A stretch of 64,000 nt of DNA from Saccharomycopsis malanga. Its lineage: Eukaryota; Ascomycota; Saccharomycetes; Ascoideales; Saccharomycopsidaceae. The notes under the pieces were generated by a model. The model was given only the letters and a program-made list of their open reading frames with translations. It was not told the origin of the DNA and did no database searches. Shown here one piece after another: positions 9,325-20,326 of this stretch; position 1 is the stretch's first letter; each line of letters begins with the position of its first letter. The stretch covers positions 1,054,001 through 1,118,000 of the forward strand of contig CP025323.1 of NCBI GenBank assembly GCA_004014935.1. The letters run 5' to 3'. The position numbers and the translations under genes are program-made.

Positions 9325-10776
9325 ATGAAAACAGAGTCTGCGACCATTTCTTTGATATGCTTGGCTTTTCTTGCTGAAAATGCGGCATCTCAAGCTATTC
9401 TTTATAGAACAGAATATTCAGACTTTGAAAAAAGAGAACCTGGTAGATTCAGTTTAGGCAAAATCGGCTCTAGTTTCCGTGGTGGCAAACCCGGCGGAAC
9501 CCATATTGGGGGCTCAGGAAGTAGCGTCGTTAAGGGAGGAAGCAGCAGTGGAGCTAAAGGAGGAAGCTCAAGCAGTAGTGGCGGTGTTTTGGGCCTCTTA
9601 GGCTTCAAAGGTGGTAGTTCTAGCAGTGGTTCAAGTGGTAATAAACCTAAAAATCCTCCTGCTGCTCCGAAACATACAGTTACCGTTCAAAAGTCTCAAC
9701 CACCATTAGTAGCAACAGCAAAACCAGCACCTGTTGCTACCAATAAAGCACCAGTCCAAAATACTGCTGCTCATACAACTAAGGTTGCACCTCATTCTAC
9801 AGTAGCTGCTATTCATTCTCCAAGTGCTGCTGCTGTTCCTAAACCAGTAAGTAATGCTGTCGTTCCTAAACCAGCCAGTGTAGCACCTAAACCAGTGAGT
9901 GTAGCACCTAAACCAGCAAGTGTAGCACCTCATCCAGCAAGTGCAGCACCTCATCCAGCAAGTGCAGCACCTCATCCAGCAAGTGTAGCATCTAAACCAG
10001 TGAGTGAAGCACCTCATCCAGCAAGTGCAGCACCTCACCCATCTTCAAATGCCGTGAAACCTGTGTCAACTGAAGTGGCTACTAAGAAATCTACTTTGAA
10101 AACCGTCGGAAAGACTGTTCTTAGAGGTGTGGAAATAGGTGCCAGTGGTCTTATGCTTTTCAACTTGGCCTCGCCATATGTGAAAAACTATCTTGGTGGA
10201 GGCAGCAGTGGTGCTGATGGTGCAGGTACTGATTATGCTTCCAGTGGTGCTACTGAAAGTGTTACTGAGGCTATCACCACTTCCTTAGGAGAATGTTTTA
10301 TTGCTGGTTTAACCGGTGGCGTTGCTGACCCAAGTCAAATTCAAAGTGCTTCTGCAGCTTGTAAGGCTACTGGTGGTGTTATCAGTACTGATGCAAATGC
10401 TCAGCTTTCCTCTATTTCCCTGCAGATTGTTAACAGCAGCCCAGCTGCTTATGCAACTGCTACTGACGACTCTGATCAGTCAGTTGTTTATGTTACTGAC
10501 AGTGCATCCCCAACTGATGCTGCTGCTGCTGCTACTGCTGCTGCTTCAGTTGCCCAAGCCGCTGACAACACCTTGGCCACTGCTACTGCTGCTCAAGTTG
10601 CCGACAACACTTTGGCTGCTGCTCCTACAGATGATGTCAGTAGCCCAGATGCTTCGGAGTCTCTTGTATACTACTCTGACAATGGTGCTGAAGCTACTGA
10701 AACTGGCTTGCCACAAGCTACCAGCGATTCTCAAGCCGAAACTCCTGATGACTCCAGCAGTCCTTATTATCCTTGA
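9325..10776 (+). CDS. Secreted low-complexity protein with Kex2 site and 7-residue repeats (paralogue 1)
   Basis: 483 residues. A hydrophobic signal peptide covers about residues 1-24, then a Kex2-type F-E-K-R site (KR at 36-37). Next come Gly/Ser-rich sequence, a 7-residue tandem repeat (APHPASA type, about 9840-10045) and a hydrophobic segment at about 264-293 followed by GGGSSG. The last third has paired cysteines C324 and C346 (C-X21-C) in an Ala/Gly/Ser-rich block and an acidic Ser/Thr/Ala tail. I see no GPI signal at the C-terminus. It shares plan and cysteine block with the convergent gene at 11877-12968. A cell-surface or extracellular role is likely; the specific function is unknown. 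Confidence 0.7.
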   Translation: MKTESATISLICLAFLAENAASQAILYRTEYSDFEKREPGRFSLGKIGSSFRGGKPGGTHIGGSGSSVVKGGSSSGAKGGSSSSSGGVLGLLGFKGGSSSSGSSGNKPKNPPAAPKHTVTVQKSQPPLVATAKPAPVATNKAPVQNTAAHTTKVAPHSTVAAIHSPSAAAVPKPVSNAVVPKPASVAPKPVSVAPKPASVAPHPASAAPHPASAAPHPASVASKPVSEAPHPASAAPHPSSNAVKPVSTEVATKKSTLKTVGKTVLRGVEIGASGLMLFNLASPYVKNYLGGGSSGADGAGTDYASSGATESVTEAITTSLGECFIAGLTGGVADPSQIQSASAACKATGGVISTDANAQLSSISLQIVNSSPAAYATATDDSDQSVVYVTDSASPTDAAAAATAAASVAQAADNTLATATAAQVADNTLAAAPTDDVSSPDASESLVYYSDNGAEATETGLPQATSDSQAETPDDSSSPYYP

Positions 10777-11876
10777 TTGCAATTGTGAGCTTTCCAGCTC
10801 CTGTATTCAATTTGTCGTTTTTCTTCTAAATATCCTTAGATTTTGATCTTATACAATTATAAATTGGTTTTCTACATTTTTACTTTATATGGTTATATAC
10901 GCCTGTTACAGCTTTCTTTTCTAATCTAATCTAGTCACAAGAAATATCTGTAAAACTGTTTTTCTACATTGTTGCCGGGTATAAGTTTAGAGGGCTGACT
11001 AACACTACTTATTTAATAGACTTAAACATCAAGTCTGTAGTTAAAGCCTTCTACTTCTACTGTTTCATTTATTATATATATATAATTCCGTAACTCCTTT
11101 TTTTTTTTTTTTTTGCTCTATGTGCAATTGCTTTTATTATTTTGGTTTACCACTTCTCAACTCCACTTATCTGTCGATATTCAGTTCATAACCTCTTATT
11201 TATCGTCTAAAATCTGGTCTAGGATCTCAGTTTACTACTCTCGTTTCAATTACTACTTCATGCTTTTTCCTTTCTTTATCTTAAGCTTCTTCTAGCCATC
11301 ATATATTCCACCAAATGCAAAACAATCTTAAAATACACCATATATCACTTTCCCATATAAGCCCTGTCGAGAGAAATGATAAACCCCGATGGAAAACCCC
11401 AATATTTAACATAATCTTGATAATTTTTCATCATTTATTTGGCTAGATGTCTACCAGGCTATTGGGTGTTAAAGAAGAAGAGTGTGGAGTTTACAGTTAA
11501 TCAAGGAGAAGAGTTTTTCCGGTAACTCAATACTAGGCATATTGTACGGACTTAATCCATTGGATTTTTGAACATAGAGGGTATATACGAACTGATGGTT
11601 AAAATATATTTTATTATCACTTTTATTATTTAGCATTATTCCATTTATTATTATCATATTTTAATTGTTAAAATACACCAATTAAGGGACACGCAGTCTA
11701 ATAAAAATGTATTTGAAAGATATTTTTAGATATAAGCTAGAAAAACTATGTTGAGCAACTTGATATCAAAAAAGCAAAGAATTAAAATGGTCTCAGTAAG
11801 AAATTAAAAAAAAAAAAGATTATATAACACCAAACCTGTTGGCGTTATAGTACCTTTTATATCAAAAATTAAGACA
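10777..11876. other. Convergent intergenic region between the two secreted-protein genes
   Basis: Contains 3' ends of both genes, a T run of about 16 at 11099-11114 and a faint SINE relic at 11557-11630. Nothing else recognised. Confidence 0.5.
11557..11630 (+). mobile_element. SINE-like retroposon, copy 5 (degenerate relic)
   Basis: CCATTGGATTTTTG, then ACATAGAGGGTATATACG and AACTGATG, followed by AATATATTTTATTAT, parallels the family 3' region with a deletion of about 12 nt. Upstream GTTAATCAAGGAGAAGAG (from about 11498) may be head sequence. Old copy; identification tentative. Confidence 0.4.
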
Positions 11877-12968
11877 TTATGCCAACTTTTGAACAATCGT
11901 TGTGACTTGACTTGGAGAATTAGAACTTGCTGTAGGTAATACTTGGGCTTGAGGAACTGTTTGATATTGTACTTGAGCAGCTTGGCTTTTGATTTGTTGT
12001 TGAACCTGAACAGGAGCTTGACTTTGAACTTGACCTTGGACTTGTGGTTGAGCTTGAGCTATAGGCGAAGCTGTAGGGAGTGATGTTACAGTAGCTACAG
12101 TCATTGTCTGATGAACAACTTGTCCACTAGCTGCTGCACAGACCAGACTAGCAGAAGCAATAGTAGCAGCGGCAACACCACTGGTAACACCTGCAATTTC
12201 ACAGGCATTTGTCATGGTAGTCCGAACCATTGCAGTCGAGTAGCCAGTTGTCTTAGACAGTCCTCCTCCTAATTGCTCAACTAATGGAATAGCCATTGGG
12301 ACAATCATACCAACATTCATGGCCATCATTAACTTGTCCATTTTACTATGCTTACCTTTAGCCGGTATTTCATCGGCTCCTTTTGGACCTCCATTTTCTG
12401 AACCTGGTTTTCCATTTTCCGGTGTTGTTTTACCAGCATTTCCAGGATTTGAAGGACCGTAATTAGGAGTGGTCTCAGTATTAGCAGTATTAGCAGTATT
12501 AGCATTGTCACCAGTATTACCAGTGGGAGCCTCACCAGTCTTTGGAATCTCACCAGTTTTTGGAGTCTCACCAGTTTTTGGAGTCTCACCAGCCTTTGGA
12601 ATCTCACCAGCAGGAGCAGCAGGAGCAGCAGGAGCTTCAGGAGCAACAGGTGCCATGGTTCCAAGTGCTTTAGGGGCTTCAAGTGTTTTAAGAGCAGCAG
12701 GTGCTGTGACAGGATGAACAGATATTGGTCTTGGGGCTGGTTTTGGGGATGATTTAGGCAGAGAAAATTTAGGCAATGAGAATTTTGGTAATGAAAGTTT
12801 GGGAAGTTTGAACAATCTTTTATCAAAAGAAGGTATTTCATTTTTTGATCCTGGGGCTAATCTCCTACTGATGCTGTAGGATTCCACCGTAGGTATTAAG
12901 TTTAATAGTGACAAAAAGGCCAAAACCAAAGATAGTGTGGACACTATCAGCGTACTTGGAGACTTCAT
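11877..12968 (-). CDS. Secreted low-complexity protein with Kex2 site (paralogue 2)
   Basis: 363 residues from ATG 12968. Signal peptide about 1-30, then a F-D-K-R Kex2-like site (KR at 50-51). Next are LPKFS repeats, an Ala/Pro stretch, KTGETP-type hexapeptide repeats (about 125-148) and Asn/Gly/Pro-rich sequence. A hydrophobic segment at about 212-232 leads into EQLGGGLSKT, and a block with C256 and C277 (C-X20-C) in Ala/Gly/Ser-rich sequence follows. The tail is Gln/Val-rich. Order of parts matches the convergent gene at 9325-10776, including the IAGxTxG motif just after the first cysteine. Probably secreted or wall-associated; no known function can be named. Confidence 0.7.
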   Translation of the reverse strand: MKSPSTLIVSTLSLVLAFLSLLNLIPTVESYSISRRLAPGSKNEIPSFDKRLFKLPKLSLPKFSLPKFSLPKSSPKPAPRPISVHPVTAPAALKTLEAPKALGTMAPVAPEAPAAPAAPAGEIPKAGETPKTGETPKTGEIPKTGEAPTGNTGDNANTANTANTETTPNYGPSNPGNAGKTTPENGKPGSENGGPKGADEIPAKGKHSKMDKLMMAMNVGMIVPMAIPLVEQLGGGLSKTTGYSTAMVRTTMTNACEIAGVTSGVAAATIASASLVCAAASGQVVHQTMTVATVTSLPTASPIAQAQPQVQGQVQSQAPVQVQQQIKSQAAQVQYQTVPQAQVLPTASSNSPSQVTTIVQKLA

Positions 12969-14254
12969 AGTGTTATTATTGATAATAGTGATTTCTTGTC
13001 CTTATGGACTGTGAAGCAACACGCTTTTGCAAACAGCAATATTGTATTGATATATATTGAGCAGAAAAACGGGACCCACTGCGCCAAATTACCAAGGGAT
13101 GAATATGTTTATAAGTGTTAACTAGTGTTTCCAATAAAGACATTCCATGGCAAAATTTCGCTTCATTCCTTTCATGCATGTTGTGCGCCTAATGCATGCG
13201 GCATTCCTGCACGTCCGATGCCAAAGCATTACTACTGTTCATCCAGTTATTGCTTATTTAGTCTTAATATTGCCTTTATTTTAAATGAATATAAGACCCT
13301 TTGCCCAGAAAATATCCAGCATGCTGGTGTCCTTAGAGAGCTGTAGTCACCGTTGAGGAGAATGGCGTAGATGGAATGTTTACTTTCACTAAGAAAATAG
13401 CCTGGATAGGAAAGTTTCTCAGGCGTGTGAATTGAATTATAGCCACTAGAAGGTGAGAATCAATAAAAAGCCAGAAAAAGTGGGTGTAAACAATAAGCGT
13501 ACGGAGCTTTTCAGTCATTATATCAGACAGGCGTGCAGAGAAATAATAACAACGTGTTTTAGCAGCTGATGGTGGGGGTCCTTATATTAATGGAAAATGC
13601 CAAAAAATTAGAAATACATTGTAGTAAGTAAGACATTGACGTTTAATAGTGGAAGAGAAAATTAGAGAACTTTGCTAAAAAACTTGCATGCAAGTGTTGA
13701 ACAACAGAAATCTATAAAATATAATCCAGAAATGATACCACTGGCTATACATAATCATCAATGATAAAAGGGATTATCTACTATAGAAGTCTTTAATATC
13801 ATATATTTCAAGCCCAGTACATATCAGTTTCGTATATACGCGCTATGTCTAAGGGCGCTTGGTAAAGCTCAATCATGTCCTGTTGATCATAGAATTCTCA
13901 CACAATTGGTTGAGCACTTGACTTTGGTCTACTTAAAAAGCAGTAAAAGTGTTCGTTCGTGTTGGGAATCGACTCCATGTTTCTGTATCTATTAAACTGT
14001 CCTGCCAGGCCTTTCTCTCTTCTCCGAGAGCACTGGCCACTGAGCCATACCGCCCAGCGGCTTTCTGGTATAGTAGTTCATAACAATTCATGATAAACTT
14101 GGCATAAACACAAGATCCTGTAATGCTTTTCAAATAACAAAGACATAAATATGTAAACAACTCTACAATGCTGGGGTTACTTGATTCTTTGAACAAACAA
14201 AAGACAACGATACTATATAATTTACCATTCTATGATATCTTGATAAAAACAATT
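12969..14254. other. Promoter of paralogue 2 plus 3' region of the kinase-fold gene
   Basis: Contains SINE copy 6 at 13792-14058. The rest (12969-13790) is AT-rich promoter-like sequence with no gene seen. Confidence 0.5.
13792..14058 (-). mobile_element. SINE-like retroposon, copy 6 (near full length, head to tail)
   Basis: Antisense. Box A TGGCTCAGTGG (complement of 14037-14047), CTCTCGGAGAAGAG, GGCAGGACAGTTTAATAGAT, a weakened box B GAGTCGATTCC, a shortened body with GATCAACAGGACATGATTG, then the conserved GCGCGTATATACGAAACTG to GAAATATATGATATTA end. The ATT tail is short. Candidate flanking repeat ATGATAAA at 13761-13768 and 14090-14097, which would place the GTTATGAAC leader inside the element. 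Confidence 0.88.
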
Positions 14255-15721
14255 CTATACAATCAAATGTAAATCCCATCCATTGACAGAGCTTCCGAGA
14301 TACTTTAGTTTCACAAAGCTTCTACTTGTCATGCTTTCATCCTGAGAAGTGTTGCCAACCACCACTGTTCGCCCGTCAACACAGACTCTTTTCTTTCTAA
14401 GGTCTTGGTTGTCATCAATGTAGAGGGAGATTTGCAGGGAGTGCTTGAATTCAGTATAGTTGACAAGGGGATCATGGACATGTGCAGAATTGTCGTATAC
14501 TTTGGTTAATACATCCAATAGGAACTGGTTATCTTTAGTAAAGTCTTTTTTCACATCTGGCTGAGTAATGCCAGGGCCCAGAGTAAATTTAACTGTTGGC
14601 AAATTGTCAAATATTTTTGCCTGTTGTTTTTTGTTTTCTTCATCAATAGACGTTTCAGTTTGTTTGAACGGGATATCAATTATGTATGCTTTCGCTTCAA
14701 GGAGATTTGAGTGGGGCGAAATCACAAAGCCAGGCTCCAATGCTTTGTTCAAGCCTAGTAGAAAGTAGCTGTGAGAGGTCAGAGTAGGTGGTAAGCTGTG
14801 ATTCTGGGAGTCTTCAATGACAATTGCACCATAGTAGTCTTGTTTTATGTGATGAATATTTTCTAGAGCAGCAATCTTGAATCTTTCGTTTCCTATTTTG
14901 CGGAGCTCAGGACTGTTGGAATCGGCAACAATAGCAGCATGTAGGCCCCAGGAAAGAACTACAAAGAATGTAAGTTTCTCCACGGGTATCTTTCCATCTG
15001 TTTTCTCTGTAATGTCTGGATCGTAGATGTAGGAGCCAGGGGAAAACTGTGCCTGATATAATGGAAAGCCAGTTTCTTTCGCATTGGCACTGAATATGTT
15101 GAAAACACCCTGTACTGGTGATGTGAGACCAAGCTCCAAGGCAAGTGCATTGCCTGTTCCCAAAGGAACGATACCAAAACGAATACTACGTCTGTCTGGC
15201 AAGACTGGAAGACCGTTTACAAACTCATGGATAGAGGTGTCGCCGGAAAGCAAAAGAACTGTGGGCTCTTTCTGGCCATGTCTGTTGAAGAACAAGCTTT
15301 TGGCATAATCAGCAATAGACGTTTCGGAGACAGTCTTGTGGTACTCATGCTGTGACTCTAGGCCGATGATTTTCAATATAGGGACAATGACATCCTGATA
15401 TATATCAAACAGCGACTTTTCAGTTGATATCAGCAGCGTATCTGTTTGAAGCTTATGCTTGAATGCGGCTTCTCTACCTTTGCCAGATTTGACAGAATCT
15501 ATGATAACAAGCTCTGAATAATGTGGGTCCAAATGTCTAGGCAATTGGGCTTTGTCCAACACATGGTAATGCTCATTTGTAGAATCAAGATTTTCCCCAA
15601 GCGCTGCGACTATATGGAAACTACTCAGATAAGTAGCAGAGTCCGAATCATAAGAATACTTTATTTGATGATAAAAATCTCTATCTTTTATGTATAAAAC
15701 ATAATGCTGGCGACTCACCAT
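14255..15721 (-). CDS. Diacylglycerol/sphingoid-base kinase-fold protein with altered nucleotide loop
   Basis: 488 residues from ATG 15721; the open frame runs two codons further to a GTG. The DAGK catalytic fold is recognised by LLSGDTSIHEFVNGL at about 157-171 and VPLGTGNALALELG at about 185-198, the two hallmark loops. In typical members the first loop reads (G/S)GDG(T/x); here the last Gly is Thr (SGDTS). The Asp remains. A C-terminal beta-rich half with VCVDGRTVVVG fits the second DAGK/LCBK domain. Substrate (sphingoid base, diacylglycerol or other lipid) cannot be told. Activity may be reduced, or the loop may be a lineage variant. Confidence 0.75.
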   Translation of the reverse strand: MVSRQHYVLYIKDRDFYHQIKYSYDSDSATYLSSFHIVAALGENLDSTNEHYHVLDKAQLPRHLDPHYSELVIIDSVKSGKGREAAFKHKLQTDTLLISTEKSLFDIYQDVIVPILKIIGLESQHEYHKTVSETSIADYAKSLFFNRHGQKEPTVLLLSGDTSIHEFVNGLPVLPDRRSIRFGIVPLGTGNALALELGLTSPVQGVFNIFSANAKETGFPLYQAQFSPGSYIYDPDITEKTDGKIPVEKLTFFVVLSWGLHAAIVADSNSPELRKIGNERFKIAALENIHHIKQDYYGAIVIEDSQNHSLPPTLTSHSYFLLGLNKALEPGFVISPHSNLLEAKAYIIDIPFKQTETSIDEENKKQQAKIFDNLPTVKFTLGPGITQPDVKKDFTKDNQFLLDVLTKVYDNSAHVHDPLVNYTEFKHSLQISLYIDDNQDLRKKRVCVDGRTVVVGNTSQDESMTSRSFVKLKYLGSSVNGWDLHLIV

Positions 15722-16416
15722 TTTCACCCAACTTCTGTCTCAATCCTTGAAGCTTGCTTTGAGGGATACTTTCAATATATCTGCTACCAATTATATAGAA
15801 AAGCAAGATTTACATGATTTGAAATATACCCGTTTCGGATGCGTCCAGTAGTTGACATTATACAACCAACACCAGAGCCCATATACCGCCACTATCAAGT
15901 ATTATCTATTAGTTTACGCTATCAAGAGCCCTGTTTGCTCATCCCTTCTGACTGACTTGTGTCTGGAGTGTGGTTAACTTATGTTGTAGCAGATAATACA
16001 TGAAACCTGGAAGTTTTAATATTTGACTTTTCCCGTTGATATCTGATGCTACATTCTAGCAGCCATGTATAGTGTATATATATTATGTGTATTGTTTTTT
16101 ATTATATGGAGAATGGGAAAACGTACCATTCTGTATAAGGGTTAGAAGAGGTTTGAAATGAATATGGAAGAAACTCGTCTTGAGTGGTGATTAAAACGAG
16201 AGTAATATGTTAGAATACCATACTTCTATGACTTTGAATCTGTAAAGCACTCTGCTGAAGAAACATCAACAATAGTACATATAGTACACACAATGATCAT
16301 ATCCAACCATCTATCACACCAAGACAAGAAACCAGAAAAACATGCATTAAAATATTAAAAGGGGCTAAAAGGGTGAATGCAAAGTGAGTGAATCTTAGAA
16401 TTGAAAAATGTTTCAG
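15722..16416. other. Intergenic region, 0.7 kb
   Basis: Promoter side of the kinase-fold gene and 3' side of the transporter gene. AT-rich; TATATATTATG near 16075-16087. No gene or repeat recognised. Confidence 0.5.
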
Positions 16417-18012
16417 TCATGCAACAACTGGATAAAACATACGACGGAAATACGATACTAGGGAATTGTCCAAAACTCTGGAATATTCGTTCCATTTAGC
16501 AGTATCGGCATCATCTTGAACAAACTGTCTATCTCCTTCTTGTTTATCATGTTTATCAGAAATGTCATTGGTGGTTTTATCAGAATGCGAACCGTTTTCA
16601 TCAACCAAATCTTGAAACTGCTCTTTGCTGGCAATTTCTTCTTCCAATTCCACTTTCCATTGAGCAATGATGTTTTTCACTTTCATTTCTCTCATAGGAA
16701 ACAAAAAGATGGTGCTTACAAAGAAAACTACACCAGTGAAGATTTGGGCATTCAAGTAAGGTTTTGAGACGCCTGTCCCATTTTTTTTCAAAGCCAACGC
16801 AATGAGTTCTGCAACAAGGCCAATAAAAGAATTGATGCCACTGACCATGCACCAGGCAGCGGGAAACCCTTTCATCCCAAAAAAATCGGCTACTATAGGG
16901 CCAATTGTGACAAACTGGTAGCCCATGACAAGTCCCATCAAGACACTGAAGGCTATAACTGCGCCATAGGTGCTGATGGGGATCCAGAATGCCAACGTGA
17001 AGATTATCACTATAACTGAGGAGACTATGGCAGCATTGAAACGGCCAGCGTGGTCACTGATGATTCCAATGGCTAACCGGCCAAAGAATTGACAAGCATT
17101 TAAAATAGCCAAAGCGTGAGCAGCTTCTTCTGAACTAAGGCCAACACTGACGGCAAAGTTTGAAAGAGAATAGAGAATGATAATGTAACCTAAAGTAGAA
17201 AGACAAAAGTAAAACACAAGATAGAACATGGTGATGGAAAACCAGATCTTGGGCTGGATAGGGATTGTGAGACAATTCTTGAAAACTTGCCAACGAGAAC
17301 GGCCATTTGGATCCACTTTATTCAAAGGTTTTCTGAGCTTGACAAAGAAGGTGGCCACTGCATTTATGGCAACGCAAATAATGGCTATAGTACGTAATGC
17401 CCATCTTTGGTCGCCAGTACGTTGTATCATTGCTTCTGCAACAAGGGCAAAGACACATCCACCGGCCCCCGTGCCAGCAAAGTTCAACCCACTAGCAAAA
17501 GTTCTCCGTTTAAGAAACCATGAAGGAATCAAGGTGACAGACGCAGAGAACAAAATACCACATCCAATGCCCGATAGAACACCTTCTGTCAAAATCAATT
17601 CCCAGTAATTGACAGCAAAAGAGGCTAGAAGCATTCCTACAAACTGGGCTACGAGTCCTATAGTCATAATGAATCTGAGAGGCCAGATAGATAATAGAGC
17701 AGAGACCAACCACCCACAAAGCAACAAAAGACACATTGTCAAGCCAGCAACAATCGCATATTGAGACTTGTTGACGCCAGGAATCTCATTGTTGGTGAGA
17801 TAAAAGTTTAAAAACACAGAATATGAAGACACCGAGCCCCACGAAGTGAAACAATAAAGTGAAGAACATATTGCTGCTGTCCACGCTTCAAGCCCACCAT
17901 CTGGAGGAAGATCTTTCAAATCATCAGGATGATAAGCACCTTTGTTTTTGATTCCAGCACCTGTTTTCTTCTGTGCCTCAGCATCTATTGTGGAATCTTG
18001 TCTAGTTGACAT
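16417..18012 (-). CDS. MFS monocarboxylate-permease-type transporter (MCH family)
   Basis: 531 residues from ATG 18012. The N-terminal cytosolic tail ends in PPDGGLEAW, the conserved entry to TM1 in the MCT/MCH family. About 12 hydrophobic segments follow, with a central loop near residues 225-240 and a charged, disordered C-terminus. Yeast Mch proteins are not monocarboxylate carriers; Mch5 imports riboflavin, others are undefined. Substrate here is unknown. Location should be plasma membrane or vacuole. Frame and length are normal. Confidence 0.85.
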   Translation of the reverse strand: MSTRQDSTIDAEAQKKTGAGIKNKGAYHPDDLKDLPPDGGLEAWTAAICSSLYCFTSWGSVSSYSVFLNFYLTNNEIPGVNKSQYAIVAGLTMCLLLLCGWLVSALLSIWPLRFIMTIGLVAQFVGMLLASFAVNYWELILTEGVLSGIGCGILFSASVTLIPSWFLKRRTFASGLNFAGTGAGGCVFALVAEAMIQRTGDQRWALRTIAIICVAINAVATFFVKLRKPLNKVDPNGRSRWQVFKNCLTIPIQPKIWFSITMFYLVFYFCLSTLGYIIILYSLSNFAVSVGLSSEEAAHALAILNACQFFGRLAIGIISDHAGRFNAAIVSSVIVIIFTLAFWIPISTYGAVIAFSVLMGLVMGYQFVTIGPIVADFFGMKGFPAAWCMVSGINSFIGLVAELIALALKKNGTGVSKPYLNAQIFTGVVFFVSTIFLFPMREMKVKNIIAQWKVELEEEIASKEQFQDLVDENGSHSDKTTNDISDKHDKQEGDRQFVQDDADTAKWNEYSRVLDNSLVSYFRRMFYPVVA

Positions 18013-18977
18013 GTTGAAATTTCAAAAACTTTACTTTTCGACTAGTTGAACAACATCTAACAAGTCTTTTATACTTATGGTTTGCAAAGAGCTCTTACAC
18101 TTATTGACAGCATAGAATCTTGGCACTTTATATGGATATGAATGGGTATAGCATAAGACTAATGACTAACAGTTAACGTTTCAACTAAATATATATTATT
18201 AATAAGAGAACTAAACTTTTTTTTTGCTGATCGGGGTGCGATGGGGTCTGTAGAGCTTAAACACTGACTAATTTAGGTCATTCAAAACTAAATGGCCAAA
18301 CAAATCCAAGTTCCTTTGTTCCTAAAAAGGCTTTCGAAACCGTTTTTCCTCCGCCGCTTGTCATTGTCAAGCTTTTATGGCACGTTGAGGGGAGCAATTC
18401 GCGTATCAACTTAAAGTTAATTACAAATTATCACGAATAAAACCGTTTTTCAGGGACATTGGTTGAATCGAGAATATTTGGAAAAAAACAGACTCAATTT
18501 ATCAAAACCTTTTCAGAATTTTAAATAACTTTGGGTAGTCTAAAACGTAGGTCCGTTTTTTTACGATTGAAAACGGTAGCATTCAATGTTCTGTCAATTG
18601 AATAATCATTTTTATAAATATTATAGAGTATCATTTGTTAAGAACGTACTGCTTGGCGATCTCGTAGAGCGGTTATTTGAAAACCCTATAGGGTGTTTAT
18701 AACGTTTTCACTTTCTTTTTCCTGGTATCGCTTGGATTCTCTATAATTGGCACACGATGACAAATCAAAACCCAGACTTGCAACGGCTAAAAATGTAAAT
18801 AAGCTGCAAAATACTAATCTCAATGGCTGAAAAATAAACTACAAGATATTAACAAATCCCAAAACCTGAATTAGAATGAACACTAGACACCCCAAAAACA
18901 TATGTAAAAATTATAAATAACAAGAAATAAACATGACAAATGACACCCAGGTGTCCGCCGCATAATATACAGTAGTA
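18013..18977. other. Transporter promoter and H4 3' region
   Basis: Nearly 1 kb. The motif ACCGTTTTT occurs near 18339 and 18440, with related CCGTTTTTTTAC near 18552; these may be transporter regulatory sites. No gene seen. Confidence 0.4.

Positions 18978-20326
<1,349 letters not shown>

Noticed and set aside
9706-10038. 110-codon Cys/Trp-rich minus-strand ORF
   Set aside because: Antisense shadow produced by the 21-bp repeats of the secreted-protein gene.
12329-12841. 170-codon Leu-rich minus ORF
   Set aside because: Out-of-frame shadow of the repeat region of the secreted-protein gene at 11877-12968.
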